NCBI GenBank assembly: GCA_023957315.1
Contig: JAMLHE010000001.1
Coordinates: 186,001 to 250,000 of the forward strand
Direction: 5' to 3'
From: Candidatus Kapaibacterium sp.
GTDB lineage: Bacteria; Bacteroidota; Ignavibacteria; Kapaibacteriales; UBA2268
DNA length: 64,000 nt
The notes beneath the pieces were generated by a model that was not told the origin of the DNA, made no database searches, and was given only the letters and a program-made list of their open reading frames with translations. Position numbers and translations under genes: made by a program. Below, piece after piece: positions 36,681 through 44,437 of this stretch. Every line of letters starts with the position of its first letter. Within the stretch, counting starts at the first letter, position 1.

Positions 36681-38063
36681 TTATTTTTGTCCTAAATTTA
36701 CGAAAATTTCATTGTCCGTTGTATCATTGAAAAATTCTTTATGCAGCATATTGACTGCTTTTTCGGTATCAATTGCATCAACAATAATGCTAAGATTGAC
36801 TTCAGAAGCTCCGAAGCTAATCATTGATATGTTTATTCCGGTCAGTGCTCCAAAAAACCGTGCAGCGATGCCCGATTCATTTCTAATTCCATCGCCAACA
36901 GCTGAAATAATTGCCTTCCCGGGAAAAACTTCAACATTAGAAAACTTTTCTAATTCTTTAATAGCCGCATCGAGCGAAGGTCCGTTATCAACAGTCATCG
37001 AAATACTCACCTCAGACGTAGCTACTAAATCAATCGGAATTTGATGCTTTTTGAATATATCAAACACATTAGCCAAAAACCCAAATGTACCGAGCATTCT
37101 ATTGGAAGTTACATTTATAACTGTTACATTCTCGCGAAAAGCAATAGCTTTGATTCTATTTTTCCAACTCGAATGAGCAATTATCTTGGTTCCTGTATTT
37201 TCGGGTTTAAATGAATTGAGTACAAAAACAGGGATTTCTGCTTCTACAGCCGGAAAGATTGTCTTGGGGTGCAAAACTTTTGCACCATAAAATGCAAGTT
37301 CAGCGGCTTCATCGTAGGAAATTTCCCTGATTAATTTGGTATTTGGCACTTTTCTCGGGTCACTTGTCAAGATTCCATCAACATCAGTCCAAATCTCGAG
37401 CCTTTCGGCTTTCAATGATTGAGCAATAAGTGCTGCAGTATAATCTGAGCCGCCTCTGCCGAGCGTAGAAGTTTGTCCGCTCAAAGTTGAAGCTATAAAT
37501 CCTCCACAAACACAGAATTGCACTTTCTCTGTATTAAATGCCTCAAATATTTGAATTGCAGTCATTTCTCTTGTTTTATTCAGGTCAACTTCCGCATCAA
37601 TAAATTTTTCTTCTGTGAAAATCAATTCTCTCGAATCAATATGTTTAATGCTCATTCCGAATTGTGAGAAGGCATCGGCAATAATATACGATGATAAAAT
37701 CTCGCCTGTAGCCAAAAACACAGCATTAGAACGAGGTGTAAACTCGCGTATGATCACTAAAGCATCTAAAATTAAGTTTAATCGATTCAATGTGCTATTG
37801 ATAAATTCGATAGTTCGGGCGGAGCAATTCAATTTTTGAGCAGTGTTGATATGCCGAGATTTAAGCTCTTCGATAATCGTCGTGGCTCTTGCTGTATTAT
37901 TTGCTTTAGCTGCATCGAAAAGCTCTATGAGTGAATTTGTAACACCCGAAAATGCTGATACCACTACCACGCTATTCGACTTTTCATTTTTGCAAATGTC
38001 AATAACTCTCAGAATAGCAATATCATCTTTAACCGATGTACCGCCAAATTTTTTGACTATCAT
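36681..38063 (-). CDS. lysC: Aspartate kinase
   Basis: Phosphorylates aspartate, the first step to lysine, threonine, methionine and diaminopimelate. The 460-residue protein starts with the amino-acid-kinase motif KKFGGTSVKD. It has FLATGEILSS (substrate-site region), TLGRGGSDYTAA near residue 200 and the nucleotide-site segment WTDVDGILTSDPRKVP near 225. Two C-terminal ACT domains follow (about 310-455; VINVTSNRMLG and ISAVGDGIR), the sites of allosteric feedback. It is monofunctional: no homoserine dehydrogenase domain is fused. It is followed at one base by lysA, so feedback by lysine is plausible but not shown by sequence. No lysine riboswitch is recognisable in the 154-base upstream gap. 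Confidence 0.95.
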   Translation of the reverse strand: MIVKKFGGTSVKDDIAILRVIDICKNEKSNSVVVVSAFSGVTNSLIELFDAAKANNTARATTIIEELKSRHINTAQKLNCSARTIEFINSTLNRLNLILDALVIIREFTPRSNAVFLATGEILSSYIIADAFSQFGMSIKHIDSRELIFTEEKFIDAEVDLNKTREMTAIQIFEAFNTEKVQFCVCGGFIASTLSGQTSTLGRGGSDYTAALIAQSLKAERLEIWTDVDGILTSDPRKVPNTKLIREISYDEAAELAFYGAKVLHPKTIFPAVEAEIPVFVLNSFKPENTGTKIIAHSSWKNRIKAIAFRENVTVINVTSNRMLGTFGFLANVFDIFKKHQIPIDLVATSEVSISMTVDNGPSLDAAIKELEKFSNVEVFPGKAIISAVGDGIRNESGIAARFFGALTGINISMISFGASEVNLSIIVDAIDTEKAVNMLHKEFFNDTTDNEIFVNLGQK

Positions 38064-38217
38064 ATATTAACTCAAGATATATAAAATGAATTGTGACAAA
38101 CGGTTATTGACCTTTGATATTTTTAAAATTGATTTTTGGAGCAAAACAACAGTAGAGTCAGAATTATATATTATATTTGTTAATTGAAAATGTAAAATAT
38201 TAAATTAGAAAAAGAAT

Positions 38218-38598
38218 ATGGTAAATTCCTCGCTAACAAGACTCAGTATTATAAATGCTGAATATTACGCCTACCATGGTGTCAAACCCGAAGAAAAAAA
38301 GTTAGGCGGCAAATATGAAGTTGACCTCGATATGTATTACGACTCAACTACTGCAATAATCAAAGACGACGTCCAAGATGCAGTCAATTACGAAGAAGCA
38401 CTATTTTGCGTGTCGGAGGTTATCAATGGCACAGAAAATTACAATTTGGTCGAAACAATTTGCAACGAAATTCTGAATATGTTGATGGATAAATTCGAGC
38501 ACCTTTTGTCGGCAACTGTACGTGTCCGTAAGCTCAATGTGCCGATGAGACGTGTAGTCGGTTATATTGAAGCAGAGCAAACAATCGAAAGAGAATAA
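38218..38598 (+). CDS. folB: Dihydroneopterin aldolase
   Basis: FolB cleaves dihydroneopterin to 6-hydroxymethyl-dihydropterin in folate synthesis. The 126-residue protein has the family pattern YYAYHGVKPEEKKLGGKYEVDL (the catalytic-region Tyr and His-Gly, then the usual G-x-x-F/Y-V-D) and NYEEALFCV (usual VNY). NLVETICNEI carries the substrate-binding Glu, and VRVRKLNVPMRRVVGYIEAE follows, with the usual Lys-Pro replaced by Leu-Asn-Val-Pro. It is the first gene of folB-folK-dnaG. Confidence 0.93.
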   Translation: MVNSSLTRLSIINAEYYAYHGVKPEEKKLGGKYEVDLDMYYDSTTAIIKDDVQDAVNYEEALFCVSEVINGTENYNLVETICNEILNMLMDKFEHLLSATVRVRKLNVPMRRVVGYIEAEQTIERE

Positions 38599-38646
38599 TT
38601 ACCGCTTTATAAAATAATCTTCATGAACAATCAGAAATAATCGCTT

Positions 38647-39150
38647 GTGCCAATTGTTAATGACATCGTTTTATCTTTGGGTTCTAATATTGGTGACAGA
38701 TTAGCAAATCTATCACTTGCTATTGATTTGTTGAGAAGCTCGGAAATCGTTAGCAAAGTAGTAACATCATCAATTTACGAAAGTGAGCCCGTTGACGAAG
38801 CCAATCAGGCGAATTTCCTCAATTTGTGCCTTTTGGGCAAATCCGAGCACACTGCTTTGGAATTACTCGGGTTTCTCAAATCTGTCGAGCACTACGTTGG
38901 ACGGCAAATACGAAAACGATGGCACGAACGTGAGATTGATATTGACATAATTTTTTTCGGCGATTTGGTGATTCAAAGCCAAAACCTCGTAATACCTCAC
39001 GAGCGAATGCACGAACGTAGATTTGTATTGCAACCTTTGGCAGAAATTTTGCCTAATCAAATACACCCAATATTTGGAGTCACAGTTCAAAATTTGTTAG
39101 AGAAATGTAGTGACAAATCACAAGTAAAACTGTTCAAGAGCATAATTTGA
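38647..39150 (+). CDS. folK: 2-amino-4-hydroxy-6-hydroxymethyldihydropteridine pyrophosphokinase
   Basis: FolK transfers pyrophosphate from ATP to hydroxymethyl-dihydropterin, the step after FolB. The 167-residue product shows LSLGSNIGDRLANL near residue 9, SSIYESEPVD near 43, NLCLLGKS near 60 and the ATP/Mg motif RKRWHEREIDIDIIFFG near 96. IPHERMHERRFVLQPLAEI follows. The start is GTG at 38647, the only one that leaves the family N-terminus intact. Its stop overlaps the dnaG start by four bases. Confidence 0.94.
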   Translation: MPIVNDIVLSLGSNIGDRLANLSLAIDLLRSSEIVSKVVTSSIYESEPVDEANQANFLNLCLLGKSEHTALELLGFLKSVEHYVGRQIRKRWHEREIDIDIIFFGDLVIQSQNLVIPHERMHERRFVLQPLAEILPNQIHPIFGVTVQNLLEKCSDKSQVKLFKSII

Positions 39151-41030
39151 AATTAAGCGAAGAAATAATAGCAAAAGTCAAAGATGCAGCTGATATCGTT
39201 GATGTAATCGGCGAAACGGTCAATTTGCGCCGTCGCGGTCAAAATTATCTCGGCTTATGCCCATTTCATAACGAAAAGACTCCCTCGTTTACTGTGTCTG
39301 CCAACAAAGGCATTTACAAATGCTTTGGTTGCGGCAAAGGTGGCAATGTATTTACATTCCTAACTGATAAATTCGGGATGAGTTTTATAGAGGCGATTGA
39401 ATCTCTCGCTGCAAAGTATCATGTAGAATTGCCAAAAGACGAGCAGGGAACAACTCCCAAAGACAGTAAACGTTCGCAAATTTACGATGCACTCGAAAAA
39501 ACCGAAGCGTTGTATAATTCGCTCTTGAAAAATAAGGATGGTAAAATCGCCTATGATTATTTCAAAGGGCGGGGATTTGACGATGAATTGATTGAAAAAT
39601 TCCGCCTCGGGTACTCGCCCGATGATTGGAATTTCGTCACAAAAACGCTTTCGTCTTCCGGCATTTCAATAGATATTCTGGAAGAAGCCGGAGTGGTAAT
39701 CAAATCCGACAAGGGCAATTATTTCGACCGTTTCCGTAGCAGAGCCATCTTCCCTATTCATGATTTCATGGGTAGAGTTATCGGATTTGGCGGCAGGTCA
39801 TTGACCGATGACAAAAATTCTGCAAAGTATATAAACTCGCCACAAACTTTGGTTTACGATAAGAGTAAAGTCTTATTCGGAATTTACGAAGCCAAAAACA
39901 GTATAAGAAGCAAGCAATATTCGATATTGACCGAAGGCTATGCGGACGTAATTTCACTCCACGCAGCCGGATTCACAAATGCGATTGCTTCGAGCGGGAC
40001 TTCGCTTACTCAGGACCAATTACGGGAACTCAAACGATTCGCCCCAAAATTGTATATTGCATATGACGGTGATGCTGCAGGACAGGAAGCGGCTGAAAGA
40101 GCCGGCGAAATGGCATTACAGTTCAATTTTGAAGTCTTTATCATAAAAATTACCGAAGATGATGACCCGGATAGCATCATCCAAAAATATGGTGCTGAAA
40201 AATTCGAGCAACTGATTCATAGTGCGATTGACTTTTTCGATTTTAAAATCTTGCGCTTGAAATCGAGTTTTAAGTCAGAATCAGCAGGTGAAATCACTGC
40301 TGCTGTCAGGGAAATGACCAAAATCACAGCTTCGATACCTGATGAAATGAAGCACGATTTTTATATTCGCAAAATTTCCGAATCTTTCAATCTCACATTC
40401 TCCCAAGTTGAGCTTCTGTACAAGGAAAAGGAACTAATCCGAAAGAAAACTATTGCAAATGAATCAAATCGTACCGAGCAAAATCAAACCGTCAATAAAG
40501 CGACTGATACTATCATAGACAATGATGAATCGCAATCACTCAGCATTGATGATATTTTTTTCGAGGAAAAATTAGTTCTTAGTTACGCATTATTGGGATT
40601 GAACGAATTTTCGGATTTGATGGAGCATTTTGATATTGGAACCGAAACATTCGCGACAGATGTGGCAAAATTAATTTTCAAAGTCATTCAGGATAATTCG
40701 ACAAACGATGACATTCTGGGAACGATTATCAACTCAGATTATGTGCCAAATGAATACAAAGACATAATCATCACTATTTCGATAAAGGATGAAATTGGAA
40801 GCGAGAATTGGGAATTAAAATTTGGGAGAGCAGAGTTCAAACCTGATATGAAGGAAGTAATTGCGAAATCTCTTTTGAAATTGGAAAAACGAAAGGTTGA
40901 CGAGAGTTTAGTTCAAGTTATGCGATTGTTAATGAATGAACCCGAACACATTGAACATAGAGAAAGATTCAAACAACTTAATGAGAAAAAAATGCAACTC
41001 AATAATTCGTTGATGGGAATTCCGAATTGA
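39147..41030 (+). CDS. dnaG: DNA primase
   Basis: DnaG makes RNA primers at the replication fork. The 627-residue protein has an N-terminal CHC2 zinc finger (CPFHNEKTPSF ... CFGCGKGG), the catalytic core with FRSRAIFPI and GFGGRSL, and a TOPRIM domain with EGYADVISL and YDGDAAGQEAAERA. The C-terminal helicase-binding part is weakly conserved, as usual. The start is TTG at 39147, overlapping the folK stop; it matches the normal MKLSEEIIAKVK... N-terminus, and no later Met would keep the zinc finger context. Coupling a primase to folate genes by four-base overlap is unusual but may only reflect compactness. Confidence 0.95.
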   Translation: MKLSEEIIAKVKDAADIVDVIGETVNLRRRGQNYLGLCPFHNEKTPSFTVSANKGIYKCFGCGKGGNVFTFLTDKFGMSFIEAIESLAAKYHVELPKDEQGTTPKDSKRSQIYDALEKTEALYNSLLKNKDGKIAYDYFKGRGFDDELIEKFRLGYSPDDWNFVTKTLSSSGISIDILEEAGVVIKSDKGNYFDRFRSRAIFPIHDFMGRVIGFGGRSLTDDKNSAKYINSPQTLVYDKSKVLFGIYEAKNSIRSKQYSILTEGYADVISLHAAGFTNAIASSGTSLTQDQLRELKRFAPKLYIAYDGDAAGQEAAERAGEMALQFNFEVFIIKITEDDDPDSIIQKYGAEKFEQLIHSAIDFFDFKILRLKSSFKSESAGEITAAVREMTKITASIPDEMKHDFYIRKISESFNLTFSQVELLYKEKELIRKKTIANESNRTEQNQTVNKATDTIIDNDESQSLSIDDIFFEEKLVLSYALLGLNEFSDLMEHFDIGTETFATDVAKLIFKVIQDNSTNDDILGTIINSDYVPNEYKDIIITISIKDEIGSENWELKFGRAEFKPDMKEVIAKSLLKLEKRKVDESLVQVMRLLMNEPEHIEHRERFKQLNEKKMQLNNSLMGIPN

Positions 41031-41108
41031 TATCGCACAGAATGTAAGGAATTTGTTCGATTTTCGTCTGATATTGCATGCAAATCATACAAATTTCAAT
41101 TAAATTGC

Positions 41109-41124
41109 ATTTTTTGCAAAAAAT
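41109..41124. promoter_or_regulatory. Perfect 16-bp palindrome upstream of the Cys-rich protein gene
   Basis: ATTTTTTGCAAAAAAT reads the same on both strands. It lies about 15 bases upstream of the promoter-like element at 41138 and could be an operator, though such A/T palindromes also occur by chance in this A+T-rich background. Confidence 0.3.
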
Positions 41125-41137
41125 ATCGTTTGTTTAT

Positions 41138-41170
41138 GTAACTTTTTTGCTTTAAATTTGTTTATATAAA
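41138..41170 (+). promoter_or_regulatory. Promoter-like element before the Cys-rich protein gene
   Basis: GTAAC, a 15-base spacer starting TTTTTTGC, then TTGTT and TATATAAAAAG. Aligned without gaps to the elements at 10478 and 44395 it keeps the TTTTTTGC core and spacing, with a weaker downstream box. Confidence 0.4.
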
Positions 41171-41242
41171 AAGAGTGGACTAAACTAAATAAAGTTTTTG
41201 CTTTCACTAAACATTTTTTTCTTAATATATATGGGAGCCTCT

Positions 41243-41674
41243 ATGAAATCATTAAAAATCTTTGCAGCAGTAATTACTATGGTACTTGCTGTGGGCGTAT
41301 TCTATGCGAATGCTTGCGATAATTCGAAATCGAAAACAAAAGCAGGCGTCGAAAACTCAGTCGAAATGAAGAAAGTATCCGGTAAAGACGGCTGCTGCTC
41401 AGATAAGACTGTGAAAACAGCAGCTAAAAGCGACGGTTGTTGCTCAAGCAAGACTGTGAAAACAGCCGCTAAAAGTGACGGATGTTGCTCAAGTAAGACA
41501 GTGAAAACTGCCGGTGTTGAAGGTAGCTGCTCAAGCAAGACTGTAAAAACTGCTGCTAACGAATGTAGCACTAAATCAGCTTGCTCAACTGAGAAAGTTA
41601 AACTTGAAGCTAAAAACGAAGCTGTTGAAGCTAACTTGAATACTGCTGAAATCGTAACTCCTGAAACAAAATAA
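41243..41674 (+). CDS. Small exported protein with Cys-Cys tandem repeats
   Basis: 143 residues from the ATG at 41243, which follows GGGAGCC. The longer ORF from 41198 adds 15 residues across the promoter leader. A signal peptide (KSLKIFAAVITMVLAVGVFYANA) is followed directly by Cys. Residues about 47-115 are four to five tandem copies of a 15-17-residue unit with core GCCSSKTVKTAAKSD: three with Cys-Cys, then degenerate copies with one Cys (GSCSSKTVKTA, ECSTKSACSTEKVK). The tail is acidic. The vicinal Cys pairs at regular spacing suggest metal or redox chemistry outside the cytoplasm, but I recognise no family. The unit is repeated at DNA level with synonymous changes. A GAAA-loop terminator follows the gene. 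Confidence 0.75.
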   Translation: MKSLKIFAAVITMVLAVGVFYANACDNSKSKTKAGVENSVEMKKVSGKDGCCSDKTVKTAAKSDGCCSSKTVKTAAKSDGCCSSKTVKTAGVEGSCSSKTVKTAANECSTKSACSTEKVKLEAKNEAVEANLNTAEIVTPETK

Positions 41675-41698
41675 TTTGTTTCGGGTTATTATAAATTT

Positions 41699-41737
41699 GG
41701 GGTTGAATACACGAAAGTGATTCAACCCCTTTTTTTT
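41699..41737 (+). terminator. Rho-independent terminator after the Cys-rich gene
   Basis: Stem GGGGTTGAAT / ATTCAACCCC extended by CAC/GTG around a GAAA tetraloop with one bulged A, then eight T. Confidence 0.93.
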
Positions 41738-41750
41738 AATCATTATCAGC

Positions 41751-42791
41751 TTAAAGAATTTTTTGAAGCGGATGCTCTCCTTGGAAAAATGCTTCCGCAT
41801 CGAATACATCTTCCTTGCTTCCTAAAAACAGAGGCACTCTTTCGTGAATACTATTTGGTTTAATATCCAGAATTCTATTCTGCCCGTCAGATGCTCTTCC
41901 TCCACATTGTTCAGCAATCATAGCAAGAGCGTTAGCTTCGTAAACGAGTCTTAGTTTTCCATTTGGAGCTTTACTATCCGCCGGATACATGAATATACCT
42001 CCGTATATAATTGTACGGTGAACGTCGGCTACAGCTGTTCCAATGTAACGATGCGAATAGGGGCGGAATTTATCTTTCGAAGGAGTTTTGAGGTAATCAA
42101 TATATTGACGAATGTTTTCCGACCACAAATAGTAATTCCCCTCATTCACACTATAATATTTGCCACGTTTTGGGGTCCTGATATTTTCCCTCGTGAGCAG
42201 AAATTCCCCAATTGTAGGGTCAAGTGTGAATGCATGTGCACCGTGACCTGTAGTATAAACCAACACAGTGCTACTGCCATACAAAGCATATCCTGCCGCT
42301 TCTTGCTTATAGCCGGCTTGCAAAACATCTTCTACAGTACCTGATTCATCCGAACTCATATCAATACGTTTGAAAATCGAAAATATAGTGCCGATTGTAA
42401 CATTGACATCAATATTGGAAGAGCCGTCAAGTGGGTCGAACACAATGAGATATTTGCCTCTATCGTTGACAATGTCGGTAACTACAATATCTTCATCCTC
42501 TTCCGAAGCCATTACACATATGTGTCCGCTGCGTTGCATGGCTCTTTTGATGACATCATTGGAATATGTATCAAGTTTGCGGACTTGCTCTCCATGCACG
42601 TTTGTATCTCGCGTCAATCCAAGCACATCGTTGAGTCCGGCACGGCGAACATCTCTTGAAATCAATCTCAATGCAAGAGTCAAATCATTTAAAATTGAAG
42701 TAAATTCACCTGTAGCTTCGGGATGCAGTCCCTGTTCATCATCTATATGATGTGAGATTGTTGTCAATCTCGGTGTTGTCATTGCTGGCAT
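41751..42791 (-). CDS. fbp: Fructose-1,6-bisphosphatase, class I
   Basis: Hydrolyses fructose 1,6-bisphosphate in gluconeogenesis. The 346-residue protein has the Li+-sensitive phosphatase metal site ASEEDED near residue 95 and the signature FDPLDGSSNIDVN near 119. The substrate-site segments YALYGSSTVLVYTTG, RYIGTAVADVHRTIIYGGIFMYPAD and KLRLVYEANALAMIAEQCGG follow. Length and motifs match class I FBPase of plants and bacteria. An in-frame ATG at 42782 is an alternative start, three codons in. The gene faces the Cys-rich gene across a terminator and is divergent from the Lon-N gene. Confidence 0.95.
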   Translation of the reverse strand: MPAMTTPRLTTISHHIDDEQGLHPEATGEFTSILNDLTLALRLISRDVRRAGLNDVLGLTRDTNVHGEQVRKLDTYSNDVIKRAMQRSGHICVMASEEDEDIVVTDIVNDRGKYLIVFDPLDGSSNIDVNVTIGTIFSIFKRIDMSSDESGTVEDVLQAGYKQEAAGYALYGSSTVLVYTTGHGAHAFTLDPTIGEFLLTRENIRTPKRGKYYSVNEGNYYLWSENIRQYIDYLKTPSKDKFRPYSHRYIGTAVADVHRTIIYGGIFMYPADSKAPNGKLRLVYEANALAMIAEQCGGRASDGQNRILDIKPNSIHERVPLFLGSKEDVFDAEAFFQGEHPLQKIL

Positions 42792-42953
42792 TTATATATT
42801 TCCCTTTAGAGATTTGTATGAGTACGTTCTAAAACTCTAAATTAAGAAAGTTTTTCCGTAATTCAAAGGTTTTTTTTTGAAACTTCAAATTTAAATAAAT
42901 ATATTGCATCTATTATACGTAACCAAAATTATATAAATCAATAGTTAGAAAAG

Positions 42954-43592
42954 ATGAAAAAAATTGGAATTTTCCCCTTAAGATTAGTATTATTCCCCGA
43001 ATCGGCGTATCCTTTGCATATTTTCGAGGAACGCTACAAAGCTATGATAAGCAAATGTTTGCAAGAAAGAGCACATTTCGGTATCAATTTCATGAGTAAT
43101 GAAGGTATGAAAGATGTTGGGTGCTCGGCTACAATCACAGAAGTGTTGAGGCATTACGACGATGGTCGAATGGACATTGTAGTTGCAGGCGTTAAGCGTT
43201 ACAAACTGAAATCATTCGCCGATGGAGCCGACAAATACTACGTCGGGGATGTTGATTATTTTGATGATATTGATAATTCATTCCATCCTGAACAATTAGA
43301 AAAATGTGTTGATATTTACAACAGGATTGCCGAAACTGTGAAGACAATCAAGATTGATGCAATAGCAATCGAAAATATTTCGTCAAATTTTCCCTCATTT
43401 CAATTAGCTCAAAAAGCAGGTCTTGCCATTGAACAACGCCAATTTTTACTCGAAAGTCGCAACGAAAACGAAAGACTGATTTACTTGTTCGAGCATTTCA
43501 ACAAAATCTTACCTACGGTCAAAACCATTGACGGAATCAATAATTTAATAAAAAATGACGGCTACATCAAGCCGAATTTGCCAAAAGCATAA
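42954..43592 (+). CDS. Lon N-terminal substrate-binding domain protein
   Basis: A 212-residue stand-alone LON_substr_bdg protein. It has the family opening IFPLRLVLFPESAYPLHIFEERYK, then GINFMSNEG, VGCSATITEVLRHYDDGRMDIVVAGVKRYKL and a helical C-terminus. No AAA+ or Ser-Lys protease domain is present, so it is not the Lon protease. Such short proteins are widespread and of poorly defined role. Its stop codon overlaps the folP start by one base, so the two are co-translated. Confidence 0.87.
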   Translation: MKKIGIFPLRLVLFPESAYPLHIFEERYKAMISKCLQERAHFGINFMSNEGMKDVGCSATITEVLRHYDDGRMDIVVAGVKRYKLKSFADGADKYYVGDVDYFDDIDNSFHPEQLEKCVDIYNRIAETVKTIKIDAIAIENISSNFPSFQLAQKAGLAIEQRQFLLESRNENERLIYLFEHFNKILPTVKTIDGINNLIKNDGYIKPNLPKA

Positions 43593-44386
43593 TGAAAGCA
43601 TTCCCCAAAATAATGTGCATTTTGAACGCCACGCCGGATTCTTTTTCGGATGGTGACAGATTTGCCAATGTTGATAACGCAGTCGAATTTGCTCTACATG
43701 CAGCAGAACGCGGAGTTGACATAATTGATATTGGTGGCGAAAGCACTCGTCCGGGCTCCGAACCTGTCGGCGAACAAGAGGAATTGGACAGAGTGATTCC
43801 GATAATTGAAGGAATCAGACGCCACAATGCAAATATTTCGTTATCAATTGATACTTATAAATCGGCAGTTGCTCATGCTGCGGTCAAATCAGGTGCTAAC
43901 ATTGTCAATGACATTTCGGCGGGTACTTTCGATGATAAAATGTTCGAAATTGTTGCCAATCTTAAAGTGCCGATAATATTGATGCACACACCTTCTCCCC
44001 CGCGAACGATGCAAATGAATGCAAAATACACTGATGTAGTTGCTGAAGTGAAAGATTTTTTAAGTCTCAGAATTCAAGTAGCTGAAAAAAGTGGCATTAA
44101 TGAAATTATAATTGACCCGGGAATCGGATTTGGGAAAAATTACGAGCAAAATATCGAACTAATTCGCAATATTGATGAATTCGGAGAACTAAATCGCCCA
44201 ATTTTATTAGGAATCTCCCGAAAATCTTTCCTTGGGCAACTTACCGGAATCGTATCACCCGCAGAGCGAGATATAGCAACGATTTTATTGCATTCACTCT
44301 TGCTCCGAAATAACATCGAATACATCAGAATTCACAATTTTGAGCTCGCAATTCAACTAAAAATGATAAAAAATGAAATTTTTTAA
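43592..44386 (+). CDS. folP: Dihydropteroate synthase
   Basis: Condenses hydroxymethyl-dihydropterin pyrophosphate with p-aminobenzoate. The 264-residue TIM-barrel protein has the two signature loops (ILNATPDSFSDGDRF near residue 9 and IDIGGESTRPGSEPV near 45). DTYKSAVA, NDISAGTFD, LMHTPSPPRTMQ (family usually MHMQGxPxTMQ), IIDPGIGFGKN, GISRKSFLG and a C-terminal IRIHN follow. The last includes the conserved Arg-x-His. folB and folK lie about 4.5 kb upstream, so the folate genes are near each other but in separate transcription units. Confidence 0.95.
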   Translation: MKAFPKIMCILNATPDSFSDGDRFANVDNAVEFALHAAERGVDIIDIGGESTRPGSEPVGEQEELDRVIPIIEGIRRHNANISLSIDTYKSAVAHAAVKSGANIVNDISAGTFDDKMFEIVANLKVPIILMHTPSPPRTMQMNAKYTDVVAEVKDFLSLRIQVAEKSGINEIIIDPGIGFGKNYEQNIELIRNIDEFGELNRPILLGISRKSFLGQLTGIVSPAERDIATILLHSLLLRNNIEYIRIHNFELAIQLKMIKNEIF

Positions 44387-44394
44387 AATAATTT

Positions 44395-44430
44395 GAGATT
44401 TTTTTGCCATTGTTGTGTCTTTATATATAG
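44395..44430 (+). promoter_or_regulatory. Promoter-like element of the sigma/anti-sigma operon
   Basis: GAGAT, spacer TTTTTTGCCATTGTT (15 bases), GTGTC, then TTTATATATAGAG. It is near-identical to the element at 10478 over TTTTTTGC, TTG, TGTGTCTTTAT and ATA. It lies inside the N-terminal extension of the longest ORF, so the start at ATG 44438 is preferred. Confidence 0.5.
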
Positions 44431-44437
44431 AGAGGGT

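Noticed and set aside
38064-38217. Lysine riboswitch or T-box upstream of lysC
   Set aside because: The gap is only 154 bases, A+T-rich and without the long conserved stems of a lysine riboswitch. No T-box sequence was seen.
41390-41600. Short repeats resembling a CRISPR or satellite array
   Set aside because: The period matches codons of the Cys-rich protein, the repeats are imperfect with synonymous changes, and there are no spacers or cas genes.
44393-44432. Sigma-54 promoter, because of the TTTTTTGC core
   Set aside because: No GG dinucleotide lies 10-11 bases upstream of the GC at this site or at the sister sites at 10478 and 41138.
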